From the NCBI GenBank assembly GCA_020847975.1, contig JADLBD010000180.1:1-64000 (forward strand): 64,000 bases of DNA, written 5' to 3'. The notes under the pieces are model-generated. The model saw only the letters and a program-made list of their open reading frames with translations, was not told the DNA's origin and made no database searches. The stretch's first letter is position 1. Each line of letters begins with the position of its first letter. The position numbers and the translations under genes were made by a program. The stretch is from Bryobacterales bacterium (GTDB taxonomy: Bacteria; Acidobacteriota; Terriglobia; Bryobacterales; Bryobacteraceae). Shown piece after piece: positions 50,691 through 58,717 of this stretch.

Positions 50691-51056
50691 TTACTGGACC
50701 CGGGTGGCGGTGGTTTCCCGCTCGTTGCCGTTGACTTCCATGGTCAGCTTCATCTCATCGCCGCTGACTTTGCCCTTGTAGTTGATTTTCATTTCGTTTC
50801 CGTTGAAGTTCCGGACCACGCTGAAGGAAACGTTGTCGCCGTCGACTTTGCCGTCGGTAATGTCCACCGAGCCCCGCTGGCTCTCCATCTTGCCGGTCAG
50901 CTTGTTGCCGTCCGCCTTGAGTTCGATAATACTCTCGCGTTTGTCGCCGTTTCGCGTGGTGAAGGATGTTTTCCACTTGCCGGTGACATCGGCGGCGAAG
51001 GCGGAAATGGCGAGCGTGGCGGCGAGAAGGGAGTAGCGAAGGATGCGCAGTTTCAT
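50691..51056 (-). CDS. Small secreted protein of unknown function
   Basis: The 121 residues comprise a signal peptide (MKLRILRYSLLAATLAISAFA) and a beta-rich body (VTGKWKTSFTTRNGDKRESI, VSGDEMKLTMEVNG) that resembles the small lipocalin-like 'GKW' proteins common in Acidobacteria. CAGGAGG precedes the ATG at 51056. It is monocistronic, with three bases between its stop and the convergent CoA-transferase. The upstream 170 bases hold nothing else convincing. Confidence 0.7.
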   Translation of the reverse strand: MKLRILRYSLLAATLAISAFAADVTGKWKTSFTTRNGDKRESIIELKADGNKLTGKMESQRGSVDITDGKVDGDNVSFSVVRNFNGNEMKINYKGKVSGDEMKLTMEVNGNERETTATRVQ

Positions 51057-51228
51057 AATGGAGGACCTCCTGCAACAGGAGGATGGTGAGCGCGACGGGG
51101 AGGTTACCGGATGAAGAAACAATAATGAAGGGGGTGAGCGATATCGATGGCCACGACCCCTCCTTTCCCTCCCGCCTCCCCTCCATTTTTCTGCCACCGC
51201 CCGCCCCTCGAATCTATTAAGCTGTAGG

Positions 51229-51606
51229 ATGTCTGTGAAGACCGCAATCATCGTGTTCGCGCATGGTTCCAGTGTGGAATCCGCCAATGAAGCTGTCCGG
51301 TCCGTTACTGCCGCGGTCGCCGCAAGCGGCGGCTTCGGACTGGCGGAGACCGCTTTCCTCGAACTGGCGAGCCCCGATCTGCCCCAAGCCGTTGCCCGCG
51401 TAGCCGGGCAGGGCGCGGTCCACGTCATCGTTGTGCCCTATTTCCTCACCCTGGGAATTCATCTCCGCCGGGACCTGCCACGGATTGTCGCAGACATCCT
51501 GCGGAATCATCCGGGCTTGCGCATCGAGGTGACCGAACCCCTCGATGGGCACCCCGGTCTGCGGGAAATTGTGCTCGAACGCGCCAAGAAGGCTTTAGAA
51601 TGCTAG
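51229..51606 (+). CDS. CbiX/SirB-family sirohydrochlorin chelatase
   Basis: This 125-residue single-domain class II chelatase inserts Co or Fe (possibly Ni) into a tetrapyrrole and probably works as a dimer. The N-terminal IIVFAHGSSVESAN supplies the metal-binding His (His12), and VVPYFLTLGIHLRRDLP the second (His77). It is short, as in CbiXS-type enzymes. It overlaps the next gene by seven bases. The metal is not determined by sequence. Confidence 0.88.
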   Translation: MSVKTAIIVFAHGSSVESANEAVRSVTAAVAASGGFGLAETAFLELASPDLPQAVARVAGQGAVHVIVVPYFLTLGIHLRRDLPRIVADILRNHPGLRIEVTEPLDGHPGLREIVLERAKKALEC

Positions 51607-52310
51607 CTCACCAAATCCCTCATCAGGCAAGACTGATTCGATATATAGAAATCGCCCCCGACGTCCGCCATTTCTGGTTCGAGATTCCGGATATGGAGGA
51701 GTTCCCGTTTGTCCCCGGACAGTTCGTTTCGCTGTCTGGAATCGTTAACGACAAGAAAGTAACCCGTGCCTATTCCATTGCCTCCTGCTGGTACGAAAAC
51801 AAGTTCGAACTATGCCTGAATGAGGTGAAGGACGGGATCTTCTCCCCATTTCTCTTCCGCCTCAAACCGGGAGACACCGTGGAGATGAAGGGGCCCCACG
51901 GCATGTTTGTCCTCAAGGATCCGCCAAGCCATTCCATGTTCGTGGCTACAGGCACGGGGATCGCGCCGTTCCTTCCGATGCTTCAGGACCGCCTGGCCAA
52001 GGACAGCGAGCACGACTACATTCTCGTCTTTGGGGTCCGCTATGACCATAGCGTTCTCTACAAGGAAACTTTCGAGGAGATGGCGCGCAAGCACGCGAAC
52101 TTCAAATTCATTTGCACGGTTACCCGTCCCGGCTCCGAATGGAGCGGCAACTCAGGCCGCGTGCAACAGTATGTCTTTGGAGAAATCGGCGGCCGGCGCG
52201 ACCTCGATGTGTATATCTGCGGCCTGAAAGAGATGGTCAACGACGTGCGCGACCGCCTCAAGGAACTCGGCTTCCATAAGAAACAGGTCATCTTCGAGCG
52301 CTACGATTGA
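51600..52310 (+). CDS. Ferredoxin-NADP(+) reductase-like flavoprotein
   Basis: This 236-residue protein of the FNR superfamily has an FAD-binding barrel with FVSLSGIV then RAYSIASCW, the RxYS-type FAD motif, and an NAD(P)-binding half with VATGTGIAPFLPML and ICGLKEMV, ending at FERYD. It passes electrons between NAD(P)H and a ferredoxin or flavodoxin. It overlaps the chelatase gene by seven bases and is followed by a small membrane protein, suggesting an electron-transfer/tetrapyrrole unit. Confidence 0.88.
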   Translation: MLAHQIPHQARLIRYIEIAPDVRHFWFEIPDMEEFPFVPGQFVSLSGIVNDKKVTRAYSIASCWYENKFELCLNEVKDGIFSPFLFRLKPGDTVEMKGPHGMFVLKDPPSHSMFVATGTGIAPFLPMLQDRLAKDSEHDYILVFGVRYDHSVLYKETFEEMARKHANFKFICTVTRPGSEWSGNSGRVQQYVFGEIGGRRDLDVYICGLKEMVNDVRDRLKELGFHKKQVIFERYD

Positions 52311-52342
52311 GGCTGCTTCCGGGCAGCGATTACAATTAGAAG

Positions 52343-52582
52343 GTGCGTCGAACGCTACTTCTGGGAGCGGGCATCGTAGTCGTGTTCGCTCTCACCATCG
52401 CCATCATGTGGCAGCTCATGCCCACCCCGCGCAAGCAGGTGGATTACCTGGTCATGGGGGCCACGGCCACCATGCTCTCGATGGCGGTGCTCTTCATCGT
52501 GCTGATCAACACCACCCACAAGTCAAAGGATATCTTCTTCAAACGGCGCAAGCCGGATCCGCCTACAGACCCAGTCCCATGA
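52343..52582 (+). CDS. Small two-helix membrane protein
   Basis: The 79 residues hold two TM helices (TLLLGAGIVVVFALTIAIMW and YLVMGATATMLSMAVLFIVL) and a basic tail KSKDIFFKRRKPD. The start is GTG. No family name is assigned. It follows the reductase by 32 bases and overlaps the convergent fabI by 20 bases. It could anchor the reductase, but there is no direct evidence. Confidence 0.6.
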   Translation: MRRTLLLGAGIVVVFALTIAIMWQLMPTPRKQVDYLVMGATATMLSMAVLFIVLINTTHKSKDIFFKRRKPDPPTDPVP

Positions 52583-53339
52583 TCTGAAAGCCCGCATCCA
52601 CGTAGATCACGTTCCCGGTAACGCCCCGGCCGAGATCGCTTCCCAGAAAGACAGCCGTATCGGCCACTTCCGCCGGGTCCGTGTTGCGGCGCAGCGGCGC
52701 GAGATTCGCCACGACGTCCAGCACCTTCGAGAAATCCCTGATGCCGCGGGCGGAGGCGGTCTTGATGGGGCCCGCCGAGATGGCATTCACGCGGATATTC
52801 CCAGCGCCCAGGTCGCTTGCCAGGTAGCGGACGCAGGCCTCGAGCGCCGCCTTGGCCACCCCCATGACATTGTAGTTCCGCACCACGCGAACGCCCCCGA
52901 GGTAGCTCAAGGTCAGGATCGCTCCGCCATGGGTCATCAGCGGACTCAGCGCTCGCGACACAGCCACCAGCGAGTACGCGCTCACGTTCTGAGCCAGCAG
53001 GTAGCCGTCCCTCGATGTTTCGACAAACGGCCGCGAGAGGTCTTCGCGGTTGGCGAAGGCGATGCTGTGCACAATGATGTCGAGCGTCGTGCCGTCCGCC
53101 TTCAACTGTTCCACCAACGCCCCAATCTCTTCCTCCATGGTGACGTCGCACGGAAGCACCTTCGCCGCGCCGATCTCCGCGTTCAATTCTTCCACGGTCT
53201 GACGCTGCCGCTCGCCCTGATAGGTGATGAGGACCTTGGCGCCCTCGCGCACGTACGCCTGCGCGATCGCATACGCGATGCTCCATTTGTTCGCCAGACC
53301 GAGAATGATTGCGGTCTTCCCCGCCAGTAGTTGAGCCAT
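52563..53339 (-). CDS. fabI: Enoyl-[acyl-carrier-protein] reductase, NADH
   Basis: FabI catalyses the last step of the fatty-acid elongation cycle. The 258-residue SDR-fold protein has GLANKWSIAYAIA at residues 14-26 for NAD binding. Its catalytic tyrosines match the E. coli numbering exactly: Tyr146 in SYLGG and Tyr156-(x6)-Lys163 in YNVMGVAK. The active site is intact. The start ATG is at 53339. It is convergent with the small membrane protein and 17 bases ahead of the epimerase stop on the same strand. Confidence 0.95.
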   Translation of the reverse strand: MAQLLAGKTAIILGLANKWSIAYAIAQAYVREGAKVLITYQGERQRQTVEELNAEIGAAKVLPCDVTMEEEIGALVEQLKADGTTLDIIVHSIAFANREDLSRPFVETSRDGYLLAQNVSAYSLVAVSRALSPLMTHGGAILTLSYLGGVRVVRNYNVMGVAKAALEACVRYLASDLGAGNIRVNAISAGPIKTASARGIRDFSKVLDVVANLAPLRRNTDPAEVADTAVFLGSDLGRGVTGNVIYVDAGFQIMGLGL

Positions 53340-53356
53340 GTTCCGCTATTGTAGCG

Positions 53357-54196
53357 TCATGCCCAATTCTGCTTCAAAAATTTCAGACCTTGGTAGGCGA
53401 TCGCATCGGGCGTGGGCGCCAGATCGCGCCAGATCGCCGCGGCGCCGGAGATCTCCGGCAGGTTGAACCCGAAGCTCTCGATGGTGAACCATCCGTCATA
53501 GCCCACCTCCCGGATGGCGGAAAACACCGGCCCCCATTCGACATGCCCGCTGCCGGGTATGCCGCGGTCGTTTTCGCACGTGTGCACGTGCTTCAGGTGG
53601 CGCCCCGCTGTGCGGTAGGCGGCCGCGATGTCCTTCTCCTCGATGTTGCAATGGAACGTGTCGATAAGCAGTCCGACGCGCGGATGATTCACCGCGTCGC
53701 AGAGGGCCGCGCCATCCGCCGCCGTATTCAGGAAAAACGTCTCGAACCGGTTCAGCGGCTCAATCGCCATCGTCACTCCGTGCTCATCGAGAGCGCTCCC
53801 CAACTCCTGATAAGATTCGATGGCGCGCGACCATTCCTCCGCCGTTCGCCTGCGTCCCGGCAGGTACCCCACAGGCGAATAGAGCGGCCCGGCCATCACC
53901 TTGCTCCCCAATTCGGCATTTACCTCAATCTGCTTCCGCACATGGTCCATGGCCCTGTTCCGGCTGGAGGCATCCGAGTCAAACAGGCTGCACCCGCCCG
54001 GAAGAATGCAGCACGTCGTAGTCTCCAATCCGTTCCGCTCGAGTTCCTTGCGCACGACCCCCGCCGGGTAGCCATCCGGCGCGAACAGCGGAAGTTCCAC
54101 CCCGTCAAATCCCCCTGCCTTGATCTCCGGCAGCAATGGAAAATGCTGCTCCGTGAAGTTCGCTGTCCAGATGAGTAAGTTCACTCCGAATTTCAA
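53357..54196 (-). CDS. Sugar 3-epimerase/isomerase of the xylose-isomerase TIM-barrel family
   Basis: The 279 residues form an AP_endonuc_2-type barrel: GVNLLIWTANF at the N-terminus, MAIEPLNRFE with the first metal-binding Glu, LLIDTFHCN with Asp and His, HVHTCENDRGIPG and WFTIESFGF with the last Glu. The pattern is that of D-tagatose/D-psicose 3-epimerases; a rotated assignment to other ketose isomerases cannot be excluded. The ATG at 54196 is immediately preceded by a GGAGGACC-type Shine-Dalgarno. It is divergent from the SDR gene. Confidence 0.85.
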   Translation of the reverse strand: MKFGVNLLIWTANFTEQHFPLLPEIKAGGFDGVELPLFAPDGYPAGVVRKELERNGLETTTCCILPGGCSLFDSDASSRNRAMDHVRKQIEVNAELGSKVMAGPLYSPVGYLPGRRRTAEEWSRAIESYQELGSALDEHGVTMAIEPLNRFETFFLNTAADGAALCDAVNHPRVGLLIDTFHCNIEEKDIAAAYRTAGRHLKHVHTCENDRGIPGSGHVEWGPVFSAIREVGYDGWFTIESFGFNLPEISGAAAIWRDLAPTPDAIAYQGLKFLKQNWA

Positions 54197-54279
54197 TGTG
54201 GTCCTCCTGCCTTGGACAGGATACTACCAATCTGGGGAATAATTGGGATAGGGGATCAGATCATGCCAGCGAGGATGCA

Positions 54280-55086
54280 ATGGATCAGAAACTAAGAGGA
54301 CAAAGGGCGCTCATCACGGGCGCCAACAGCGGCATCGGCAAGGCTGTGGCTTACGAAATGGGCCGCGCCGGAGCCGATGTCGTCATCAACTATCTGAGCG
54401 GAGACGACATCGCCAACCAGATCGCCTCGGATATCTCTTCGCGCTTCAGCGTGCGCGCCATCGCCCATAAAGCCGACGTCTCGGTAGAGGCCGGCGTGCT
54501 GGCGATGTTCGAGCGCGCCGCTTCCGAATTCGGCGGCATCGACATCATGGTCAATAATGCAGGCTTGCAGAAAGACTCCCCGTTCGATGAGATGACTCTC
54601 GACCAGTGGAACACTGTCATCAGCGTGAATCTGACCGGGCAGTTCCTTTGTTCCCGCGAAGCTGTTCGCGCCTTCAAGCGGCAGGGCATGCGCCCCGGCG
54701 TTTCCCGCGCTCTCGGGAAGATCATCTGCATCAGTTCGGTGCATGAGGTCATCCCCTGGTCCGGGCACGTCAACTACGCCGCTTCGAAGGGGGGCGTGAT
54801 GCAGATGATGAAATCCATTGCCCAGGAAGTGGCGCCGCTTCGAATTCGCGTCAACAGCATCTGCCCCGGAGCCATTCGCACGCCCATCAACAAGGATGCC
54901 TGGGACACGCCGCAGGCCCTCGATTCACTCATGCACCTGATTCCCAACAAGCGCATCGGCGAACCCGAGGATATTGGCCGCACCGCCGTGTGGCTCGCCT
55001 CCGACGATTCCGATTACGTCACCGGAGCCAGCATCTTCGTCGATGGCGGCATGCTGCTCTACCCCGGCTTCGCGGCGGGCGGCTGA
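54280..55086 (+). CDS. Short-chain dehydrogenase, glucose-1-dehydrogenase-like
   Basis: This 268-residue classical SDR has the NAD(P) site TGANSGIG (13-20), VNNAG (91-95), and the triad Ser152/153, Tyr166 and Lys170 (YAASK); the ending ASIFVDGGMLLYPGF is typical. The sequence is close to bacterial glucose 1-dehydrogenases. The chosen ATG has GAGG nine bases upstream. It is next to a sugar epimerase encoded divergently, so both may act on free hexoses. The 3' end overlaps proC by 28 bases. Confidence 0.88.
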   Translation: MDQKLRGQRALITGANSGIGKAVAYEMGRAGADVVINYLSGDDIANQIASDISSRFSVRAIAHKADVSVEAGVLAMFERAASEFGGIDIMVNNAGLQKDSPFDEMTLDQWNTVISVNLTGQFLCSREAVRAFKRQGMRPGVSRALGKIICISSVHEVIPWSGHVNYAASKGGVMQMMKSIAQEVAPLRIRVNSICPGAIRTPINKDAWDTPQALDSLMHLIPNKRIGEPEDIGRTAVWLASDDSDYVTGASIFVDGGMLLYPGFAAGG

Positions 55087-55925
55087 TCCTGATCAAGCTT
55101 CTGCGCCAGCGCCTTGCTGCGCTCCTTGGCGTGCCGCGTGGCGGTTTCGATAGCCGATATCAGCATCGACCGGAGTCCGTGGCGCTCCAACTCGTGAATC
55201 GCCACGATGGTGGTGCCTCCCGGCGTGGTCACCTCGTCCCGCAGGATGGCCGGGTGGAGCATCGACTCGCGGACGTGCTTCGCCGCGCCCAGCACTGTCT
55301 GCTCCGCCAACCGCGTCGAGGCCTCGCGGGAAAGCCCCATCTTTACGCCGCCGGCGATGAAGGCCTCAATCACCATGTACACGTAGGCAGGGCCGCTGCC
55401 GGAAAGCGCGGTCACCGCATCCATCATCTCCTCTTCCACCGTGCACACAATGCCCACGGCGCGGAACATCCGCTCCACCACCAGATGATGCTCGGGCCGC
55501 GCGTGCGCGTTGCCGCAGATGGCCACAGCCCCTTCTTCCACGACGACGGGGATATTGGGCATGGCGCGAAAACAGGGCATGGCGGCGAGCAGGCGTTTTT
55601 CAATCACCGCCAGCGGAAGCGCCGCCGCCAGAGACACGAGTATCTGCTCCTTCTTCAGCACCGGAGCAATCTCGTCCACCACCTTCGGGACAATGTGCGG
55701 CTTGGTGGCGAGCACAATCAGCGCAGCCCCTTCCGCCGCCGCCCGGTTGCCCCCCGCAAGCACGTCGCATCCGTACTTTGCCCGTAAGGCGTCCGCCTTC
55801 CCCTCGCTGCGTACGGTGGCCACCACGTGATCTTTGTCCACCACGCCTGCCTTGAGAATTCCGCCAAGCAACGCGCCGCCCATGTTTCCGGCGCCCAGAA
55901 TCGCCACTCTTAGTTCTTGAGACAC
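55059..55925 (-). CDS. proC: Pyrroline-5-carboxylate reductase
   Basis: ProC makes L-proline from pyrroline-5-carboxylate with NAD(P)H. The 288-residue protein has the Rossmann GAGNMGGALLGG (11-22), ATKPHIVP, MPNIPVVVEEG, and the ALSGSGPAYVYM and DEVTTPGGTT signatures with the substrate-binding Ser/Thr. It is intact and of normal length. It converges on the SDR gene with a 28-base overlap. Confidence 0.93.
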   Translation of the reverse strand: MSQELRVAILGAGNMGGALLGGILKAGVVDKDHVVATVRSEGKADALRAKYGCDVLAGGNRAAAEGAALIVLATKPHIVPKVVDEIAPVLKKEQILVSLAAALPLAVIEKRLLAAMPCFRAMPNIPVVVEEGAVAICGNAHARPEHHLVVERMFRAVGIVCTVEEEMMDAVTALSGSGPAYVYMVIEAFIAGGVKMGLSREASTRLAEQTVLGAAKHVRESMLHPAILRDEVTTPGGTTIVAIHELERHGLRSMLISAIETATRHAKERSKALAQKLDQDQPPAAKPG

Positions 55926-55965
55926 TCAACTTATTCTACCGGGACACCCGGACTCCGGCGGATTC

Positions 55966-56529
55966 ATGGAAAGATTCGGACAGCGTGGGATAATTCCTTC
56001 AGAGACTTCCGTGGTCTACGTCAATACATTCTTCGAGAAGCGCGTGGAGCAACTCTTCGACCTGGCAAAACGGCTGGATGCCGCATTCACCGCGGCAGGC
56101 TTGGATTATCGCGTCGTCGGAGGACTAGCGGCATACCTCTACGTCGAGGACGTGGAACCGGACGCCGGACGCCTGACCAAGGACATCGACATCACTGTCC
56201 GGCGCGAGGATCTCGAAAAGATCAAGGAGGCTGTGGCGCCGTTCGGGTTCCAATACCGTCAGCGGATGGAGTGGACATGCTCGTGCAAGCCGGAGAGCCT
56301 TCCGGACGGCGCGCAGTGCATTTGTTGTTTGCCGGCGAGAAAGTTCGCGAGACCTGGCCGGACCCGTCTCCACGGCTAGGCCCCTGCCGTGTCCTCCAAG
56401 GCGTGCGACTGATTCCCCTGGAAGATCATCAAAGACCTTGACGAAGCGCGCCTCATCACCGCGGAGATCGAAGCCGCCCTCTCGCCCCTCCTGCGCGATC
56501 GCCTGCGGCAGGTGCGAGAGCACGAGTGA
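55966..56529 (+). pseudogene. Frameshifted nucleotidyltransferase-like gene
   Basis: The N-terminal part (frame of 55966) has VVGGLAAYLYVED and KDIDITVRREDLEKIKEAV, the MNT/NTP_transf_2-like signature. At about 56265 similarity jumps frame to VDMLVQAGEPSGRRAVHLLF, then GEKVRETWPDP and GVRLIPLE. At about 56420 it jumps again to KDLDEARLITAEIEAALSP and RLRQVREHE, ending at 56529. A missing stretch of about 20 residues between the last two segments also fits. At least two indels make this a dead gene. It may derive from an AbiEii/MNT-type toxin system. Confidence 0.75.
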
Positions 56530-56538
56530 GTCCGCGCC

Positions 56539-58668
56539 TCAGTTCAGGAACGCCCGCACCAGAAAGACCGCCATCTGCTCCCGCGTCACCGGATCCTCCG
56601 GGCAGAATCTGCCGCTGGCGCACCCCTGTGTGACCCCCAGTTCCCTCAACTTCTGCACAAACGGAAACCGGGGGTCCCCGGTCCCAACGTCCGAGAAATA
56701 GGCCGTCGAGGGGAATGTGAAATTATCGCCGAACAGCGCCCCGAACTTCGCCCGAATGACGAAGACTGCCGCCTGTGAGCGCGTCACCGTGTCGTCTGGG
56801 CAGAATTTCGTCGCCGTGCATCCCTGTGTGATTCCCAGTTCCCGCAGTTTCTGGATGTAGGCGAATTGCGGGTGCGTGGCGGGTACGTCTGTAAAATAGG
56901 GCGTCGAAGGGGGCGTGAATTTTTCCCCATGGATCGAACGGACCACAAAAGCCGCCATCTGGCTGCGAGTAGTCTGGCTGCCGGGGCAGAAGATTCCCGC
57001 GCCGCACCCGCCGGTGATTCCCCACAATCCAAGCACGTTCACCGCATCGAAGAAGGGCGATGCCGTGGACACATCGCTGTAAAGAGGGGTGGTTCCCCAA
57101 GGGAAATACGACACCCACGTCCCGTATTGCGACACCCCCGAAAGACGCGGCTTGGCGTATTCTCCCGTTACCCACATGCCTCCATTCACCGGGTCCACAG
57201 CGCCCCCGAAGTATTCTCCATACCTCGCCTGGCCGTCCCCGCTCGGGCGGTAGACGTCCTCGCCGGCTTTCACGTCCGTAATCCCGCCATAGGTCAGCTT
57301 CCCATCAGCACCGGTTGTCGTCCCCGTTATCAGCTTGTTGGGCAATGTCACTGCCGGTCCGGTGGTGGCCGGAACGTCGAAGGCGGGGAAGAAGAAGTTG
57401 CCGTTTGTCCAGCGCGCCTGGGAGAGGACGCTGTTGGAGGCTACGTTGATCCTCGTGTACGCCACGGTAGTCGGCTCATCGGCGAAACCCACATTCTGCG
57501 CAGCCGTCAGCACTCCTTCCCGGTAGACCGCTTTCAGAACATCCGGATCCGTTCCGGTGAAGAGCAGGGTGATCGTCCCCAACTGTGCCGCCGGGGCAGG
57601 CGCGCCATACTTCCATAACCCGCTCAACGTGGTCCGCGCAGCCGACGGATTTCCCGGATTGTTGATCCGCCACATCGTGAGGTAATCCGCCCCCGCCATC
57701 CCCGATGCGTTGATCAGCAGCGCCCCCGGACCCGCCACGCCTGTGCGTCCGCGCATGTGAACCGGCTGCAGAGTCAGCACCTGTGAACTGTCGGCGTTCG
57801 TGAAGCCGGTCAGGTCCTTATACGGCAGCGCCGTAGCTCCCGCCTTATACAGATCAGCCTTGAGCAGAATGCGCACTTTCGGGGTCAACAGGCTGTTGAA
57901 GAACGACCGGAACCGTACCATCGTGATGTAGATCGCCTGATCGTCCAGGCCAACCTGTGGAAAGTCCGCGTAGCTGCGCACCGGGCCGTTGACGTCCATG
58001 GCCTCCAGCACCCAGTTCTTCCACCCGCTCGCATACGTCGCGCCGTTCGAGACAGAAACCAGAATGAATGAGTTGTCCGCCAGTTCATCTCGCGCTTGCA
58101 GAATCATCACGAACCGGCCGTGGTACTGGTCATACCGCACCGACACGTCGCCAAGAATACAGGCGCCTTGAGACGACGAAGGGCACAGCGCCGGCATGTC
58201 GGACTGAAACCACTGTTGCAGGTGGACGGAGTCGGTCATCTTTCCGTCTCGCGAAAACCGGGCGATGCGCGAGTTCACTACCTCGATTACATCGTCCGGC
58301 CCAACTGCGATGCTCGGCGAAGGCGGCAGCAATTCTGTTTGCGCAATCCCCTCGAAACTGATACTTGCCGCGTCCGCGAGCGGCGATCCACCGAGCGCCG
58401 GCGCGCGTGCCGGTTGTGCGTCTATCGAGCTTTCCAGCCGCGGCGGGGCCGGCGTCCTTTCCGGACTGCGCGGCTTCACGAAAGCTTCCTGCGCCGCCTG
58501 TTGCTCCGGCGTCAGCAGAGACCGGTGAACCGGAGCCTTGGTCTTGCCCGCAACCACAGTTCCGCGAGGCGTCGTGGCCGGATCGAAGGTAGAGGCCCGA
58601 ACCGAAACTCCACTCGTCACCTCCGCCCACAAGGAAACCGTAAGCATGAAGCAGCAGAATAGACGCAT
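56539..58668 (-). CDS. Exported protein with three C-terminal SLH domains
   Basis: This 709-residue protein has a signal peptide (MRLFCCFMLTVSLWAEV). Residues about 60-500 form a beta-rich catalytic or adhesion domain of unknown type with a PSPSIAVGPDDVIEVVN core. Three S-layer-homology repeats end the protein, each with the Cys pair G(I/V)T-x-GC...FCP followed by a TR-(S/E)-Q motif, so each SLH unit probably has a disulfide. SLH domains bind pyruvylated cell-wall polymer or peptidoglycan; they are unusual in diderms but known in Acidobacteria. Its first 19 codons are duplicated at 63748-63804. Confidence 0.8.
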   Translation of the reverse strand: MRLFCCFMLTVSLWAEVTSGVSVRASTFDPATTPRGTVVAGKTKAPVHRSLLTPEQQAAQEAFVKPRSPERTPAPPRLESSIDAQPARAPALGGSPLADAASISFEGIAQTELLPPSPSIAVGPDDVIEVVNSRIARFSRDGKMTDSVHLQQWFQSDMPALCPSSSQGACILGDVSVRYDQYHGRFVMILQARDELADNSFILVSVSNGATYASGWKNWVLEAMDVNGPVRSYADFPQVGLDDQAIYITMVRFRSFFNSLLTPKVRILLKADLYKAGATALPYKDLTGFTNADSSQVLTLQPVHMRGRTGVAGPGALLINASGMAGADYLTMWRINNPGNPSAARTTLSGLWKYGAPAPAAQLGTITLLFTGTDPDVLKAVYREGVLTAAQNVGFADEPTTVAYTRINVASNSVLSQARWTNGNFFFPAFDVPATTGPAVTLPNKLITGTTTGADGKLTYGGITDVKAGEDVYRPSGDGQARYGEYFGGAVDPVNGGMWVTGEYAKPRLSGVSQYGTWVSYFPWGTTPLYSDVSTASPFFDAVNVLGLWGITGGCGAGIFCPGSQTTRSQMAAFVVRSIHGEKFTPPSTPYFTDVPATHPQFAYIQKLRELGITQGCTATKFCPDDTVTRSQAAVFVIRAKFGALFGDNFTFPSTAYFSDVGTGDPRFPFVQKLRELGVTQGCASGRFCPEDPVTREQMAVFLVRAFLN

Positions 58669-58704
58669 CCCTCGAATCCTAACAGTTCGTCCAATGACAG
58701 GTCC
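58612..58704. repeat. 93-bp repeat, copy A (start region of the SLH gene)
   Basis: This direct repeat of 63748-63840 has four mismatches in 93 bases. It spans the first 19 codons of the SLH protein and 36 bases before its start. Both copies point the same way, 5.1 kb apart, and enclose the ECF/kinase locus and the TIGR03437-type gene. Confidence 0.9.
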
Positions 58705-58717
58705 ATATGGGTGGAGG

